From Verrucomicrobiota bacterium (GTDB lineage Bacteria; Verrucomicrobiota; Verrucomicrobiia; CAIQCK01): a DNA stretch of 64,000 bases. Both the position numbers and the translations under genes were made by a program. Under the pieces are notes generated by a model. That model did not search any database and was not told the DNA's origin. It worked only from the letters and a program-made list of their open reading frames with translations. This document shows, piece by piece, positions 43,742 through 52,548 of this stretch; the stretch's first letter is position 1, and every line of letters begins with the position of its first letter. Location: contig JAPLTX010000061.1 of the NCBI GenBank assembly GCA_026397915.1, positions 158,731 through 222,730 of the forward strand, given 5' to 3'.

Positions 43742-45238
43742 CTAGACTTCCCAGCCTTTGCGGACGGGGCATTTCACCCAGCGTTCCAGTTCCGGACTGT
43801 TCGTGCACTTCATCCCCGGCCCGTCCCACTCGATCTTCTTGCCGGGGCCAGCGATGTAGGCGAGCGAGCCGAGCAGGACCACCTCCGTCAGCCGCGCGGC
43901 ATACGCGAAATTCGAGCAGGCCGGCTCGCCGCCGTGGCAGGCGCGGAGGAAATCGTCCGTGTGGCTGCCAGTGATGCGCAGAAGTGTTTTGCGCGGCACG
44001 GGCGTGGCCTTGTGTTGCGACTCCGGGATGATGCGCACGCTCATGCAATAGGTGTCGCTCCAGATGACGCCCTTGTCGCCAACGTAGAGTGCGCCGTTGC
44101 CGCCGAGCTTGATCTTGTATTTCTTCTCCAGTTCCTCCACCAGCGGCGGGAGGTTTTGCGAGCCGGCGGCAACGCTGCCCGGCACGTCGTTGGCGTCCAG
44201 TTCCATCTTGGCGCCCTTCTTCTTGCCGTCGAACCAGTAGAGCTTCACCGGCGGCATGTCGCCGCGGGCGGGGAAGTCCCAGCGGATGCGCGTGCCGACC
44301 GGGTAACGCTCGTCGCTGCCGCCGAGCATCTCCTCGGTCTCGACCGAAGTGGCTTGGCCGAGCTTCAACGCCCAGAATGCGCCATCAATAACGTGACAGC
44401 CCATGTTGCCGAGTGAGCCGTTGCCGAAATCGTGCCAGTTGTGCCACTCGTGCGGATGGAGGTCTATGACCTTGCTTTCTCCGCTCTTGGTTTTGACGAC
44501 CGTGTCGGGATGATGCTCGCGATACGGCGCCGGACCGATCCACTCGTCCCAATGCAGTCCCGCCGGCACCGGTGTCGCTGCCGGGCGCGGGCCGACGCCG
44601 CCGTTGGCGCGGTTGCTCCATGTGTAAACTTTGGTGACCTTGCCGATGGCACCGGCCCAGATGTATTCGCAAAGGCGGCGCATGCCCTCGCAGGAGTGGC
44701 CTTGGTTGCCCATCTGCGTGGCGACCTTGTATTTCACGGCGAACTCCGCCATGCGGCGTGCCTCGGAGATGTCGTGGCAGAGCGGCTTCTCGCAATAGAC
44801 GTGCTTGCCGAGCTGCATCGCCATCAACGACACCGGCGCGTGGTGATGGTTCGGCGTGGCGATGAACACCACGTCAATCTCTTTGCCCATCTTGTCAAAC
44901 ATCTTCCGGTAATCGGTGAACTTCTTCACCTTGGAGAAATCCGCGCCCGCCGCTTTCTTCTCGTCGCCGGCCGGATGCTTCGCCTTCGGGGGCCGCGCCA
45001 CGGTCGCGAGGCGCTTCTCGTCCACGTCCACGATAGCCACCAGCCGCTCGCCCGCCGCGGCCGGGATGTGAAACGTCGCGCCGCGCCCGCCGCAACCGAT
45101 CACGGCCGTGGCCAGCTTCGCGCTCGGCGAGCCGGCCGCGAAGATGGCCGGCGCGCAGAAAAGGCGGGAGCCGGCTGCCGCGCCAGCGCCGATGGCTGTG
45201 GTCTTCAGAAAACTACGTCGAGTAATAGGTGTGGTCAT
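43742..45238 (-). CDS. Tat-exported Gfo/Idh/MocA oxidoreductase (2)
   Basis: A 498-residue paralogue of the next gene, with twin-arginine signal TRRSFLKTTAIGAG, the nucleotide-binding ATAVIGCGGRGATF, EKPLCHD and GNMGCHVIDGAFWALKL. Insertions such as DEKKAAGADFSKVKK distinguish it. The pair probably arose by duplication and acts in extracytoplasmic sugar oxidation (inference). About 180 bp upstream holds no gene. Confidence 0.88.
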   Translation of the reverse strand: MTTPITRRSFLKTTAIGAGAAAGSRLFCAPAIFAAGSPSAKLATAVIGCGGRGATFHIPAAAGERLVAIVDVDEKRLATVARPPKAKHPAGDEKKAAGADFSKVKKFTDYRKMFDKMGKEIDVVFIATPNHHHAPVSLMAMQLGKHVYCEKPLCHDISEARRMAEFAVKYKVATQMGNQGHSCEGMRRLCEYIWAGAIGKVTKVYTWSNRANGGVGPRPAATPVPAGLHWDEWIGPAPYREHHPDTVVKTKSGESKVIDLHPHEWHNWHDFGNGSLGNMGCHVIDGAFWALKLGQATSVETEEMLGGSDERYPVGTRIRWDFPARGDMPPVKLYWFDGKKKGAKMELDANDVPGSVAAGSQNLPPLVEELEKKYKIKLGGNGALYVGDKGVIWSDTYCMSVRIIPESQHKATPVPRKTLLRITGSHTDDFLRACHGGEPACSNFAYAARLTEVVLLGSLAYIAGPGKKIEWDGPGMKCTNSPELERWVKCPVRKGWEV

Positions 45239-45418
45239 AGGGCGCGATCCTTCTGAGGTGAAACTTCAAGATTACAGCGGAGTTGAGTTGAATTGGCGGT
45301 CGGCATAATAAGCTGTTCCGAGAAACAAATCAGACGCCCGTCATAGAACACATCCGCCGGCAAATCAAGAGCGGGATTTTTCTTCCGCGCCGGAAGAACC
45401 GCTCACAAACATTCACTA

Positions 45419-47323
45419 TCACTTCCCGATCTGGCCCAGTTCCTCCCACCGCGCGTAGAGCCGGGCCACCTCCGTTTTCACCGCCTCCAGCTCCGCGATC
45501 AAGGCCGGCCCTTCCTTCGCGCGCGTGGCGTAGAAATCGGGATCGTGCAACGTCGCCTCCAGTTCTGCCATGCGACTCTCCGCCGCCAGAATCGCCGCTT
45601 CCATGCCTGCGAGTTCCCGCTGTTCCTTGAAACTCAGCTTGCGTGTGCGGTCGGCCTTTGGCGTTGCAGCTTCCGGCTCGCGCGAAAGAATCTTCGCCGC
45701 GGCGTCGCTCGCGAGCTTCCCGCGCAGCTCCCGCTCCTTCCGCTTCTCCAGGTAATACGAGTAGTTGCCCGGCTGCACGAAAACGCCGCCGTCCTCGAAG
45801 GACACGATCTGGTCGCAGATGCGGTCGAGGAAATAGCGGTCGTGGCTCACCACCAGCACGCTGCCGTCAAAATCCGCCAGCGCCTCCTCCAGCATCCGCA
45901 GGCTGGGCAGGTCGAGATCGTTCGTCGGCTCGTCCAGCACCAGCACGTTGCCGCCGCGCCGCAACACCTTCGCCAACATCAGCCGCGCGCGTTCGCCGCC
46001 GGAGAGATGGTCCACAGGTTCCTTCAAGCGCTCATCGGTAAAAAGAAACCGCCGCAGGTAGGAACGCGCGCTGAGCCTTTGGTCGCCAAACAGGATCGTC
46101 TCGCTGCCGCCCGAGATCTCCTCCAGCACCGTGTTCGCGCCGTTGAGCTGCATCCGCGCCTGGTCAATGTAGTTGAACGTCACCTTCTTCCCGATCGTGA
46201 CGACGCCCTCGTCCGGCGCGCGTTCGCCCATGCAGGTGCGCAGCAGCGTCGTCTTGCCGACGCCGTTGCGGCCCACCACGCCGGTGCATTCGCCCGGCTT
46301 CAACGCGAACGTCATCCCGCGAAACAGCCAGCGCTCGCCCGCGCCTTCGCCGACCTTCGCGCCCGCTTCGGCGACGTTCACCGCGATGTTGCCCAGCTCC
46401 GGCGCGGGCGGGATCAACAAATCCATCTCCCGCTCCTCCGGCGGCGCTTCCAGCCCGGCCACCTGATAAAACGTGTCTATCCGGTGCCGCGCCTTCGACC
46501 GCTGCGCCCGGACGCCGGAGCGCACCCACTCGAGTTCGACGCGCAAGAACCGCTGTCGCCGCCGCTCCGATTGCTCCGCGATCTGTTGTCGGATCGCCTT
46601 CGATTCCAGATACGCCGTGTAGTTGCCCGGATGCGAGAAGCACCGGCCGTCGGCCAGTTCAATGATCCGCGTGGCGATGACGTTTAGGAAGTAGCGGTCG
46701 TGCGTGACGAAAATCACCGCGCCCGGGAAATTCCGGAGAAACTCCTCCACCCAGCGGATCGTCTCCGCGTCGAGATGGTTCGTCGGCTCATCGAGCAACA
46801 ACAAATCCGGCTGCGGCACCAGCGCGCGGCAGAGCGCCACGCGCCGCTTCTCGCCGCCCGACAACGGCCCGACCAGTGCGTCCAGCGGCGGCGTGCCCAG
46901 CGCCGTCGCGTCGGCCTTGATCCGCGCCTGCAAGTTCCAGCCGTCCGCCACCTCGATCTTGTGCTGCAACTCCGCCATCTCCGCGTCGCTGCGGTGGCCG
47001 GCCTCGTAACAGCGCAACCACTCCATTAAATCGCTCGCCCCCGCCTCGATGTTCTCCCGCACCGTCTTGTTGCCATCCAGCTCGAACTCCTGCGGCAGAT
47101 ATCCGACCCGCAGCCCGCGCCGACGCGAGATTTCCCCCGCATCGGCCTGGTTGGCCCCCGCGAGGATTTTCAACAAACTCGTCTTCCCGCAACCGTTGCG
47201 CCCGACCAGCCCGACCTTCTCGCCCGGCGCGACCGACAGCACGACCCCGTCCAGCACGCGGTCAAGCCCGAAGCTGAGAGCCACTTCGTTGGCGGAAAGC
47301 AAAGCAGGCGTGGGTGAACTCAT
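45419..47323 (-). CDS. uup: ABC-F family ATPase Uup-like
   Basis: About 634 residues with two ATP-binding cassettes: Walker A GLVGRNGCGKTSLLK and GVVGRNGVGKTTLLR, signatures LSGGEKRRVALCRAL and LSGGERARLMLAKVL, Walker B LLLLDEPTNHLD and VLVLDEPTNDLD. The C-terminal Lys/Glu-rich coiled coil (from about 545, KLSFKEQRELAGMEAAI) is the Uup-type extension implicated in ribosome or branched-DNA binding. No membrane domain. ATG 47323 preferred over an upstream TTG. Confidence 0.9.
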   Translation of the reverse strand: MSSPTPALLSANEVALSFGLDRVLDGVVLSVAPGEKVGLVGRNGCGKTSLLKILAGANQADAGEISRRRGLRVGYLPQEFELDGNKTVRENIEAGASDLMEWLRCYEAGHRSDAEMAELQHKIEVADGWNLQARIKADATALGTPPLDALVGPLSGGEKRRVALCRALVPQPDLLLLDEPTNHLDAETIRWVEEFLRNFPGAVIFVTHDRYFLNVIATRIIELADGRCFSHPGNYTAYLESKAIRQQIAEQSERRRQRFLRVELEWVRSGVRAQRSKARHRIDTFYQVAGLEAPPEEREMDLLIPPAPELGNIAVNVAEAGAKVGEGAGERWLFRGMTFALKPGECTGVVGRNGVGKTTLLRTCMGERAPDEGVVTIGKKVTFNYIDQARMQLNGANTVLEEISGGSETILFGDQRLSARSYLRRFLFTDERLKEPVDHLSGGERARLMLAKVLRRGGNVLVLDEPTNDLDLPSLRMLEEALADFDGSVLVVSHDRYFLDRICDQIVSFEDGGVFVQPGNYSYYLEKRKERELRGKLASDAAAKILSREPEAATPKADRTRKLSFKEQRELAGMEAAILAAESRMAELEATLHDPDFYATRAKEGPALIAELEAVKTEVARLYARWEELGQIGK

Positions 47324-47353
47324 GGATGCGCGGACCAAGTTGAGCGGGACCGA

Positions 47354-47488
47354 TCAACCAATCTTCGGCGGCTTCGTCGGGGCGGTCTTGCGGCTCACAC
47401 CCTTCAACGGATTCGTGTGGCGGGCGGCCACCCGATGAAACGTCGAGATGTGCTGATGAAACTGCGACTTCTTAGCTTTCTTTGCCAT
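47354..47488 (-). CDS. Small basic protein upstream of uup
   Basis: A 44-codon ORF: MAKKAKKSQFHQHI, then STFHRVAARHTNPLKGVSRK and TAPTKPPKIG. It is strongly basic and well formed, ends 30 bp before uup, and sits in an otherwise empty gap. There is no clear Shine-Dalgarno. The basic, helix-poor composition recalls nucleic-acid-binding small proteins. Unrecognised; could be chance. Confidence 0.4.
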   Translation of the reverse strand: MAKKAKKSQFHQHISTFHRVAARHTNPLKGVSRKTAPTKPPKIG

Positions 47489-47587
47489 GCGCCAAAGATG
47501 CGCTGAATCAGCCGCGTTTGCGAGCAGCAAGCGAGGGGTCTGCGTCTTCGCGGTTTCCGCCGCGCGAGGCAGGAACCTCTTGCAACG

Positions 47588-48271
47588 TTACAGCCGCAGC
47601 AGGACGAAACCGAAATCAATCACCGTGCCGCCCTCCGGCGTCTTCTTCACCGGCACCGACGGCGCCAACATATAAAGCGTCTGCCGTGCATCAGTCGGGT
47701 CGGGCGACGTCAGCAGCATTCCTGCTTTACGCAGTGCGGTAAGATGTTTCAACGTCGCATCCAGCCGCAGTTTTGATGCTCCTTCCATCCCCGTCGCCGT
47801 GGAAGCCTTCCCGTGCGCCAGCGCCAGCAGCACTCGCCGGCGCGGCGGCAGGGCGAGTGTTGAGAATATCTCGTCGGGCTTCCACCGGCCGGAAGCCGGA
47901 ACCGTCGCCGGAGGTTCGGCCCCGTCCGACCGCAACAGCGCGAACCCGAAATCAATCACCCCTCCGCCCTCCGCCTTTTTCTTCACCGGCACCGACGGCG
48001 CCAGCATGTAGAGCGTCCGCCGTCCATCCTTCGGATCGGGCGCCGACACCAACAAACCCGTTTCACACATCATGGCCAGGTGCTTGAGTGTCGAATGCAG
48101 CCGTTTGTATTTGTTGGTGTCGAGGTCGTAGGCCGAATACGGCCGGCCGTTGGCTGCCATCAACGACAGATAGCGACGCCGCTCCCGGTGCCGCAGCACG
48201 GAAAAAACCTGGTCGGGATTCCACTGCCCCGTCGCCGGAGCAGTCGCGGGAGATTGGGTGTCGCTCGGCAT
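47588..48271 (-). CDS. Tandem winged-helix (ArsR-like) protein
   Basis: A 227-residue protein made of two similar halves of about 100 residues. Each opens with GQWNPDQVFSVLR- or GRWKPDEIFSTLA-like sequence, runs through a helix-turn-helix (RLHSTLKHLAMMCETGLL; RLDATLKHLTALRKAGML), a wing (SAPDPKDGRRTLYMLAPSV; TSPDPTDARQTLYMLAPSV) and ends in VIDFGF. Fusing two HTH units in one chain mimics an ArsR dimer. ATG 48271 (MPSDTQSP) avoids an upstream extension that would translate the REP-like element. The target is unknown. Confidence 0.65.
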   Translation of the reverse strand: MPSDTQSPATAPATGQWNPDQVFSVLRHRERRRYLSLMAANGRPYSAYDLDTNKYKRLHSTLKHLAMMCETGLLVSAPDPKDGRRTLYMLAPSVPVKKKAEGGGVIDFGFALLRSDGAEPPATVPASGRWKPDEIFSTLALPPRRRVLLALAHGKASTATGMEGASKLRLDATLKHLTALRKAGMLLTSPDPTDARQTLYMLAPSVPVKKTPEGGTVIDFGFVLLRL

Positions 48272-48327
48272 GAATCGGATTCTCCCAAAACCCCGCCGCT
48301 CTGCAAGCCGGGATTTCGGCGTCGAGT

Positions 48328-48411
48328 TGTAGCGGCGGTCTATGACCGCCGAAGCTGGCGGGACTGTTTGCTTGTGCTGGTCGAGACGGCGCTCATAGAG
48401 CGCCGCTACAG
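48328..48411. repeat. REP-like twin-hairpin element
   Basis: Two GC-rich hairpins, CGGCGGTC/GACCGCCG (loop TAT) and CGGCGCTC/GAGCGCCG (loop ATA), are bounded by TGTAG and CTACA in opposite orientation, 84 bp overall. This matches the BIME/REP plan in which two palindromes face each other. No RAYT transposase gene is in the window. Confidence 0.65.
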
Positions 48412-48474
48412 TTTCGTTCCTGGACTTCGAACCTCTGTTTGGTCGCGCCAAAAAACTTTCCAGCTCCGATGCAG

Positions 48475-48810
48475 GAACAATCCGTAAGCTTCAGGAATCG
48501 TCGGTGTCGTATGCAAGAACAAGCCGGAGGCTTCATCAATCGTCGTGTCCAGCGACCGGAACAAGCGGGAAACTTCAGGAATCGTCATGCAGGATGACAG
48601 AAACAAGCCGCAGACTTCATCAATCACCCCATCCGGCCACCGAAACACGCTGGAAACTTCAGCAATCACCTTATACGGTCACAAGAACAAGCCGCCGACT
48701 TCATGAATCGGCATGTCGGATAACAGAAACAAGCGGGAAACTTCATCAATCGCGCCGCCCGGTAACCGGAACAAGCCGGAGACTTCAGGAATCGGCACCT
48801 CCAGCATCCG
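48475..48810. repeat. 42-bp minisatellite, 8 units in exact register
   Basis: Eight consecutive 42-bp units begin at 48475, 48517, 48559, 48601, 48643, 48685, 48727 and 48769, each opening with GAACAAG/AAACAAG and containing CTTCATCAATC or a close variant. Frames on both strands stay open and give 14-residue repeats (for example TSGKLQESSCRMTE on plus, TIPEVSRLFRSLDT on minus), but none has a supported start. Unit divergence is 20-30% by eye. The rest of 48272-49035 holds only the REP-like element and a heptamer array. Confidence 0.85.
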
Positions 48811-48907
48811 ACTTGGAAAATATTTTCGTCGTTTTAGGCCGAAAACCAGCATTTCCCCCGCCAAGACGCCCCGATTTCCCGCCTTCTCCAACTTCTTCCC
48901 ACCAATT

Positions 48908-48935
48908 CTTAACTTTTAACTTTCAACTCTTAACT
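48908..48935. repeat. 7-bp-period array (CTTAACT), left of AIPR segment
   Basis: CTTAACT TTTAACT TTCAACT CTTAACT. The reverse complement (AGTTAAG/AGTTGAA) is the pattern at 51549-51576, so the two arrays face each other across about 2.6 kb. Confidence 0.7.
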
Positions 48936-49035
48936 TCTCTGCCGAAAGCGGAGGGATTTGGCGTCATCGGCAAACGCCGCCGTTTGGACCAGGATAATCG
49001 CGAGGAGGAGAGGAAATCGTTTCATAAAAGTTCAA

Positions 49036-50727
49036 TCATTGATTTGGAATTAAGGTTAATTGCGACGATACAAGGGCTGGCTGCTTGTAGAACTCCTCAA
49101 TGTGTTCGTGGATGATTAGGTTTGTTTGTGTCTCTTTGAAAAACTTATCGTGTGTATATAGCTCACCACGCTTCGCCTGTTCTTTTTGGACAACGGTTCC
49201 AATGTGCTGGACGGCCTTCTCGATTAAAACTTGCCGGTATTGTTCAACGTCGAGCGGAAGATTCTCCTTCTCAGAAACATGACGAACTACATTCAGGATG
49301 TGAAAAATTGCCCGAGAAACGAATGCTTCGCGCTCGTTAATGGGTAGTCTCCGACGTTTCTTGCGCTGAATCTCCTTCTTCATCTTCTGCAGGGGCTCGT
49401 AGAAGCGAAGCGGAACAAGCAACCTTTCGGCTGTTATAGCCTCCTCGTTGAAGATTTCGTCATACTTGTCGCCAAAAACAAGCGTCTTACTGTTCTTGGC
49501 CTCTGAGGGCATGTCCAAGTAGAAAGCCAGCGACAGTTGAGCCAGAAGTTCATTGTTGAGCCGCTTCGCGGTTGGCGCATCAAGATACTGGTTGGCTTTA
49601 CGCTCGTAAAAGTAACCAAGACTTGTGAACTCATCTTCTAGTTTACGTTGAATCCTGTCGTTTGAGTGTAGGTCGCGCGTTGTGACAGGCGTCTGGCTAT
49701 TGGTTGTTTCGCAAATCTTCTCAGCGATAGGGTTGTTGCGTGTGGCTTCGCAGATCCGAACCAACAAAAGAACGTTGTCGAGCTTTGCTGGGTCTTTCTC
49801 GTAGGCCTCACAAAGAGCGTGCGTCGTTTGTCCGCCGTTCACGATTTGAAAATCGGTGAGGGTTACACGTGGCGATCTGGTGTTTGGCTGATAGATGCAT
49901 TGTTCACAAACGATGGTGATGCCGTTGTTCAAATACCAGAACTCAAAATTCTCATCAGACAAAGCGGTCTCCAAAATATGTTGGTTGATGCGATTCCGTT
50001 TCTGGTAAACGCGAACATTCTCATTGAACGCGTCCTCATTGATTCGCTTTGGGTCGGAAGGATCTGTGAGCAGTTTAACTAGGTCGGTTGCTGCAACCGT
50101 GGCAACGACGCCTTTCACTTGTCCGTCGCTGCGCTCAAAATACTGTTTATCGATGAAGGTTAATTGTCCATTGAGACGGCGGAATTTCCGTTCGAGAATC
50201 TTATTAACAAGATCTTCTTGGCTGAGGTAATGGAACTCGACGAAACGAAATTGTTGCAGTGCGGTCTCAAACTTCCTTCGCGCTTTTTCTGTGGGGGGCA
50301 GCTTGTTTGAGCATACATAGAATTTGAACGATAAGTGGCCGCCTTTAAACAGTGACCAGATTTCAGTCGCCTTGTCCCACACCGCTTCGTTCACATCGGT
50401 TCGCTGAAGACTCTTCTGAAGAATGCCTTGGGCTGTCAGAACGAAGGAGTCGAGATCTCTTTCAGGGAAATTCTTCGAGCAGTTATCGAAGTTGTCCGTG
50501 TAGGTGAAAGTAAACAGGTTTACTGTCCGCTCGGAAATGTGTATGGCGTCAACACCGCCATCTTGTCCTCCATCGGTGATGGCATCTTCGATTTCGTCGC
50601 TGTTGAGTTGGAGAACAGCCTCAAGCGACAGCCACATGAAGGCGGAGTGGTTGTCATCGAGGATGTAGTCGGTCTGGCACTTTCTTACTCGTTCATGCAG
50701 CGTGCTGAATGTGTTCAGATTAAGCAT
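49036..50727 (-). CDS. AIPR-family (abortive-infection phage resistance) protein
   Basis: A 563-residue cytosolic protein. The AIPR core is clear: FWYLNNGITIVCEQ and LTDFQIVNGGQTTHALCEA, followed by TNSQTPVTTRDLHSND. The N-terminal region has a PD-(D/E)xK-like start (GGQDGGVDAIHI), but the following strand reads LFTFTYTD where relatives usually have a Q-x-K, so the nuclease site may be degenerate. Base composition (about 50% G+C by eye) is well below the neighbours, indicating acquisition. ATG 50727 is chosen because upstream sequence is a different gene's relic. No methylase or helicase partner is adjacent. Confidence 0.8.
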   Translation of the reverse strand: MLNLNTFSTLHERVRKCQTDYILDDNHSAFMWLSLEAVLQLNSDEIEDAITDGGQDGGVDAIHISERTVNLFTFTYTDNFDNCSKNFPERDLDSFVLTAQGILQKSLQRTDVNEAVWDKATEIWSLFKGGHLSFKFYVCSNKLPPTEKARRKFETALQQFRFVEFHYLSQEDLVNKILERKFRRLNGQLTFIDKQYFERSDGQVKGVVATVAATDLVKLLTDPSDPKRINEDAFNENVRVYQKRNRINQHILETALSDENFEFWYLNNGITIVCEQCIYQPNTRSPRVTLTDFQIVNGGQTTHALCEAYEKDPAKLDNVLLLVRICEATRNNPIAEKICETTNSQTPVTTRDLHSNDRIQRKLEDEFTSLGYFYERKANQYLDAPTAKRLNNELLAQLSLAFYLDMPSEAKNSKTLVFGDKYDEIFNEEAITAERLLVPLRFYEPLQKMKKEIQRKKRRRLPINEREAFVSRAIFHILNVVRHVSEKENLPLDVEQYRQVLIEKAVQHIGTVVQKEQAKRGELYTHDKFFKETQTNLIIHEHIEEFYKQPALVSSQLTLIPNQ

Positions 50728-50759
50728 AATATGAAGCGGTGTTTTGTTTCCGCGAAGAT

Positions 50760-50924
50760 TTACCGTTTGACCGGCACGGCGTTCCAGACCTTTACGCCGT
50801 CGAACCAGCCGTCCTTGCCGGCGACGCCGAGTTTGATCTTGGACTTGGTGGCGTGGGCGATGCCGGAGGACTTGAGGCAGGCAGCGGGTTTGCCGTCGAG
50901 GGTGACGCACATATTCATGGAGTG
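50760..50924 (-). pseudogene. C-terminal relic of a DUF1080-like (LamG-fold) protein
   Basis: Fifty-four codons from VTLDGKPAACLKSSGIAH through LGVAGKDGWFDGVKVWNA to a stop. The pattern is the end of the 3-keto-disaccharide hydrolase/DUF1080 beta-sandwich (final strand DxVKVW). Upstream sequence is out of frame or unrelated, so most of the gene is lost. It is G+C-rich, unlike the adjacent AIPR gene, and may mark the insertion point. Confidence 0.6.
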
Positions 50925-51078
50925 TTGGGGTTAAATGTTGGCCGATGTGTATATCCGCTTGCCTTGGCGAGCACAAGGCAGACGTGGTTCGTTCGCAGTG
51001 ATTACTGCTTTCGTGCCCGCTCGCCTCCTGCGGCAGCGCGGCGTCGTAGAACTCACAAGACGTTTGTCCAAAGGACCG

Positions 51079-51492
51079 CTACTCCGCTCCGACGGGACGG
51101 CGGGATTCTTTCTTGGCGGCTTGGTGGGATTTGTCGGCGAGCATGCGCTGTTTGGAGCGGCGGCTGCGACGGCGTTTCTGGCGGCGGATTTTCTCGGAGC
51201 GGTCGCGGGCGGCATCCACGTAGCCCTTCTGGAGCGCTTCGATCTTGTCGAGCAGGAGCCGTCGGGCGAGGAAGCGGTTGAGGCCCTGCTGGCGCGTGGC
51301 CTGGCATTTGACCTGGAGCCGCGTGGGACGGTGGATCAACTGCACGCAGGTGGCGCACTTGTTGACGTTCTGGCCGCCGTGACCGCCGCTGCGGACGAAG
51401 GTCTCCTCGATATCGGCTTCGCGCACGCCGAGCGCGCTCATGCGCTGGGCGAGCTGGGTTTCCTTCTCCGGGCTGACGGGAAATGCGCTCAT
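51079..51492 (-). CDS. Peptide-chain-release-factor-like GGQ protein
   Basis: A 137-residue protein with the class I release-factor catalytic domain: VRSGGHGGQNVNKCATCVQ (GGQ in the peptidyl-tRNA hydrolysis loop) and RQQGLNRFLARRLLLDKI. The C-terminal third is a very basic tail (RRQKRRRSRRSKQRM), as in ArfB/YaeJ rescue factors that probe the empty mRNA channel. It lacks codon-recognition domains. A role in ribosome rescue is likely, but substrate-specific relatives exist. No obvious operon. Confidence 0.85.
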   Translation of the reverse strand: MSAFPVSPEKETQLAQRMSALGVREADIEETFVRSGGHGGQNVNKCATCVQLIHRPTRLQVKCQATRQQGLNRFLARRLLLDKIEALQKGYVDAARDRSEKIRRQKRRRSRRSKQRMLADKSHQAAKKESRRPVGAE

Positions 51493-51548
51493 GCCGTCAG
51501 CGTAGCGGCGAGGCGGCGGAAACGCAATGGAAGGGAAAAAGGAGAACC

Positions 51549-51576
51549 AGTGAAAAGTTGAGAATTAAGAGTGAAG
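51549..51576. repeat. 7-bp-period array (AGTGAAA/AGTTGAG), right of AIPR segment
   Basis: AGTGAAA AGTTGAG AATTAAG AGTGAAG then AATTTGG. It is inverted relative to the 48908 array and is A+T-rich in a G+C-rich gap. The 51493-51741 gap otherwise shows nothing. Confidence 0.65.
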
Positions 51577-51741
51577 AATTTGGAAACGGATGACCAAAAG
51601 ACTTCGATGGTCTGGCTGTTGTTGTAGTGGACGAAGAAGCCGCTCTGACACGGCAGATGTTGGCGAAAAACCGCTCGTCAAGCCACGGGGGACTCTTTAT
51701 GGTTTGCGCCCGATCACATCGGGTAATTCGCCGCGTCTTCA

Positions 51742-52548
51742 ATGAAAAAACCTTCGCACAAAATCCTCGACCTGCCGGTGCCGCGCAATCTGGCCAACGT
51801 CGCGTTCATCCTCGTCGAGCCGCAGACGCCCGGCAACGTCGGCAGCGCGGCACGCGCCATCAAGACAATGGGCTTCACCGAACTCATCGTGGTCGGCGGG
51901 TGCAAGTTCAAGGACAACCGCCAGGCGCTGGCGTTTGCGCACGGCGCGGACGACGTGTTGCAAGGCGCGCGCGTGGTTGGCTCGCTTGACGAGGCGTTTG
52001 AGGGCATCCACCGGCTCGTGGGCACCACGCACCGCTCACGCGACACCGCCGTTCAACAAGTCCAACCGATCCGCGAGATCGTGCCGCACATCGTCGAGGT
52101 GTCGCAGAAGTTCCGTGTCGGCATCGTCTTCGGCCGCGAGGACAAGGGATTGCTCGACAACGAGCTTGGCCGCTGCCACCTCTGCACCACCGTGCCGGCG
52201 GTCCATCGTGTGCCGTCGTTGAACCTCGCGCAAGCCGTGCAGGTGGTCGCTTACGAAATATTCCTCGGCAGCTTTGGCAAGATCGTCAGCCCGAAGCTCG
52301 ACCTCGCGCCCGACCTCGAAGTCGAGCGCGCCATCCAACACTTTGTCGCTGCGATGATGCAGGTGGGTTTCCGCCCCCATCATGACGACCCCGAATCGTT
52401 CGCCCGTCCGCTGCGCCGTGTCTTCAGCCGCGCGGTGCTGGAAAACCGCGACGTGCGCGTGCTGCACCGCGTCGCGCATCAGGTCGCGAAGTTCGCTGCG
52501 GGAAAAGTAAAACGGGTGGAATCGTCTTCGCAGCCAGTGAACCGTTAG
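51742..52548 (+). CDS. SPOUT-family RNA methyltransferase (TrmJ-like)
   Basis: A 268-residue knotted methyltransferase. SPOUT motifs: ILVEPQTPGNVGSAARAIKTMGF (motif 1), VFGREDKGLLDNEL (motif 2) and SLNLAQAVQVVAYE (motif 3). TrmJ methylates the ribose at tRNA position 32, which is the most likely activity. The C-terminal extension (VERAIQHFVAAMMQVGF) fits TrmJ. Its stop overlaps the end of the convergent 52545 gene by 4 bp. Confidence 0.88.
   Translation: MKKPSHKILDLPVPRNLANVAFILVEPQTPGNVGSAARAIKTMGFTELIVVGGCKFKDNRQALAFAHGADDVLQGARVVGSLDEAFEGIHRLVGTTHRSRDTAVQQVQPIREIVPHIVEVSQKFRVGIVFGREDKGLLDNELGRCHLCTTVPAVHRVPSLNLAQAVQVVAYEIFLGSFGKIVSPKLDLAPDLEVERAIQHFVAAMMQVGFRPHHDDPESFARPLRRVFSRAVLENRDVRVLHRVAHQVAKFAAGKVKRVESSSQPVNR

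Noticed and set aside
48475..48810. CRISPR array
   Set aside because: The 42-bp units are contiguous with no unique spacers, and no cas gene is nearby.
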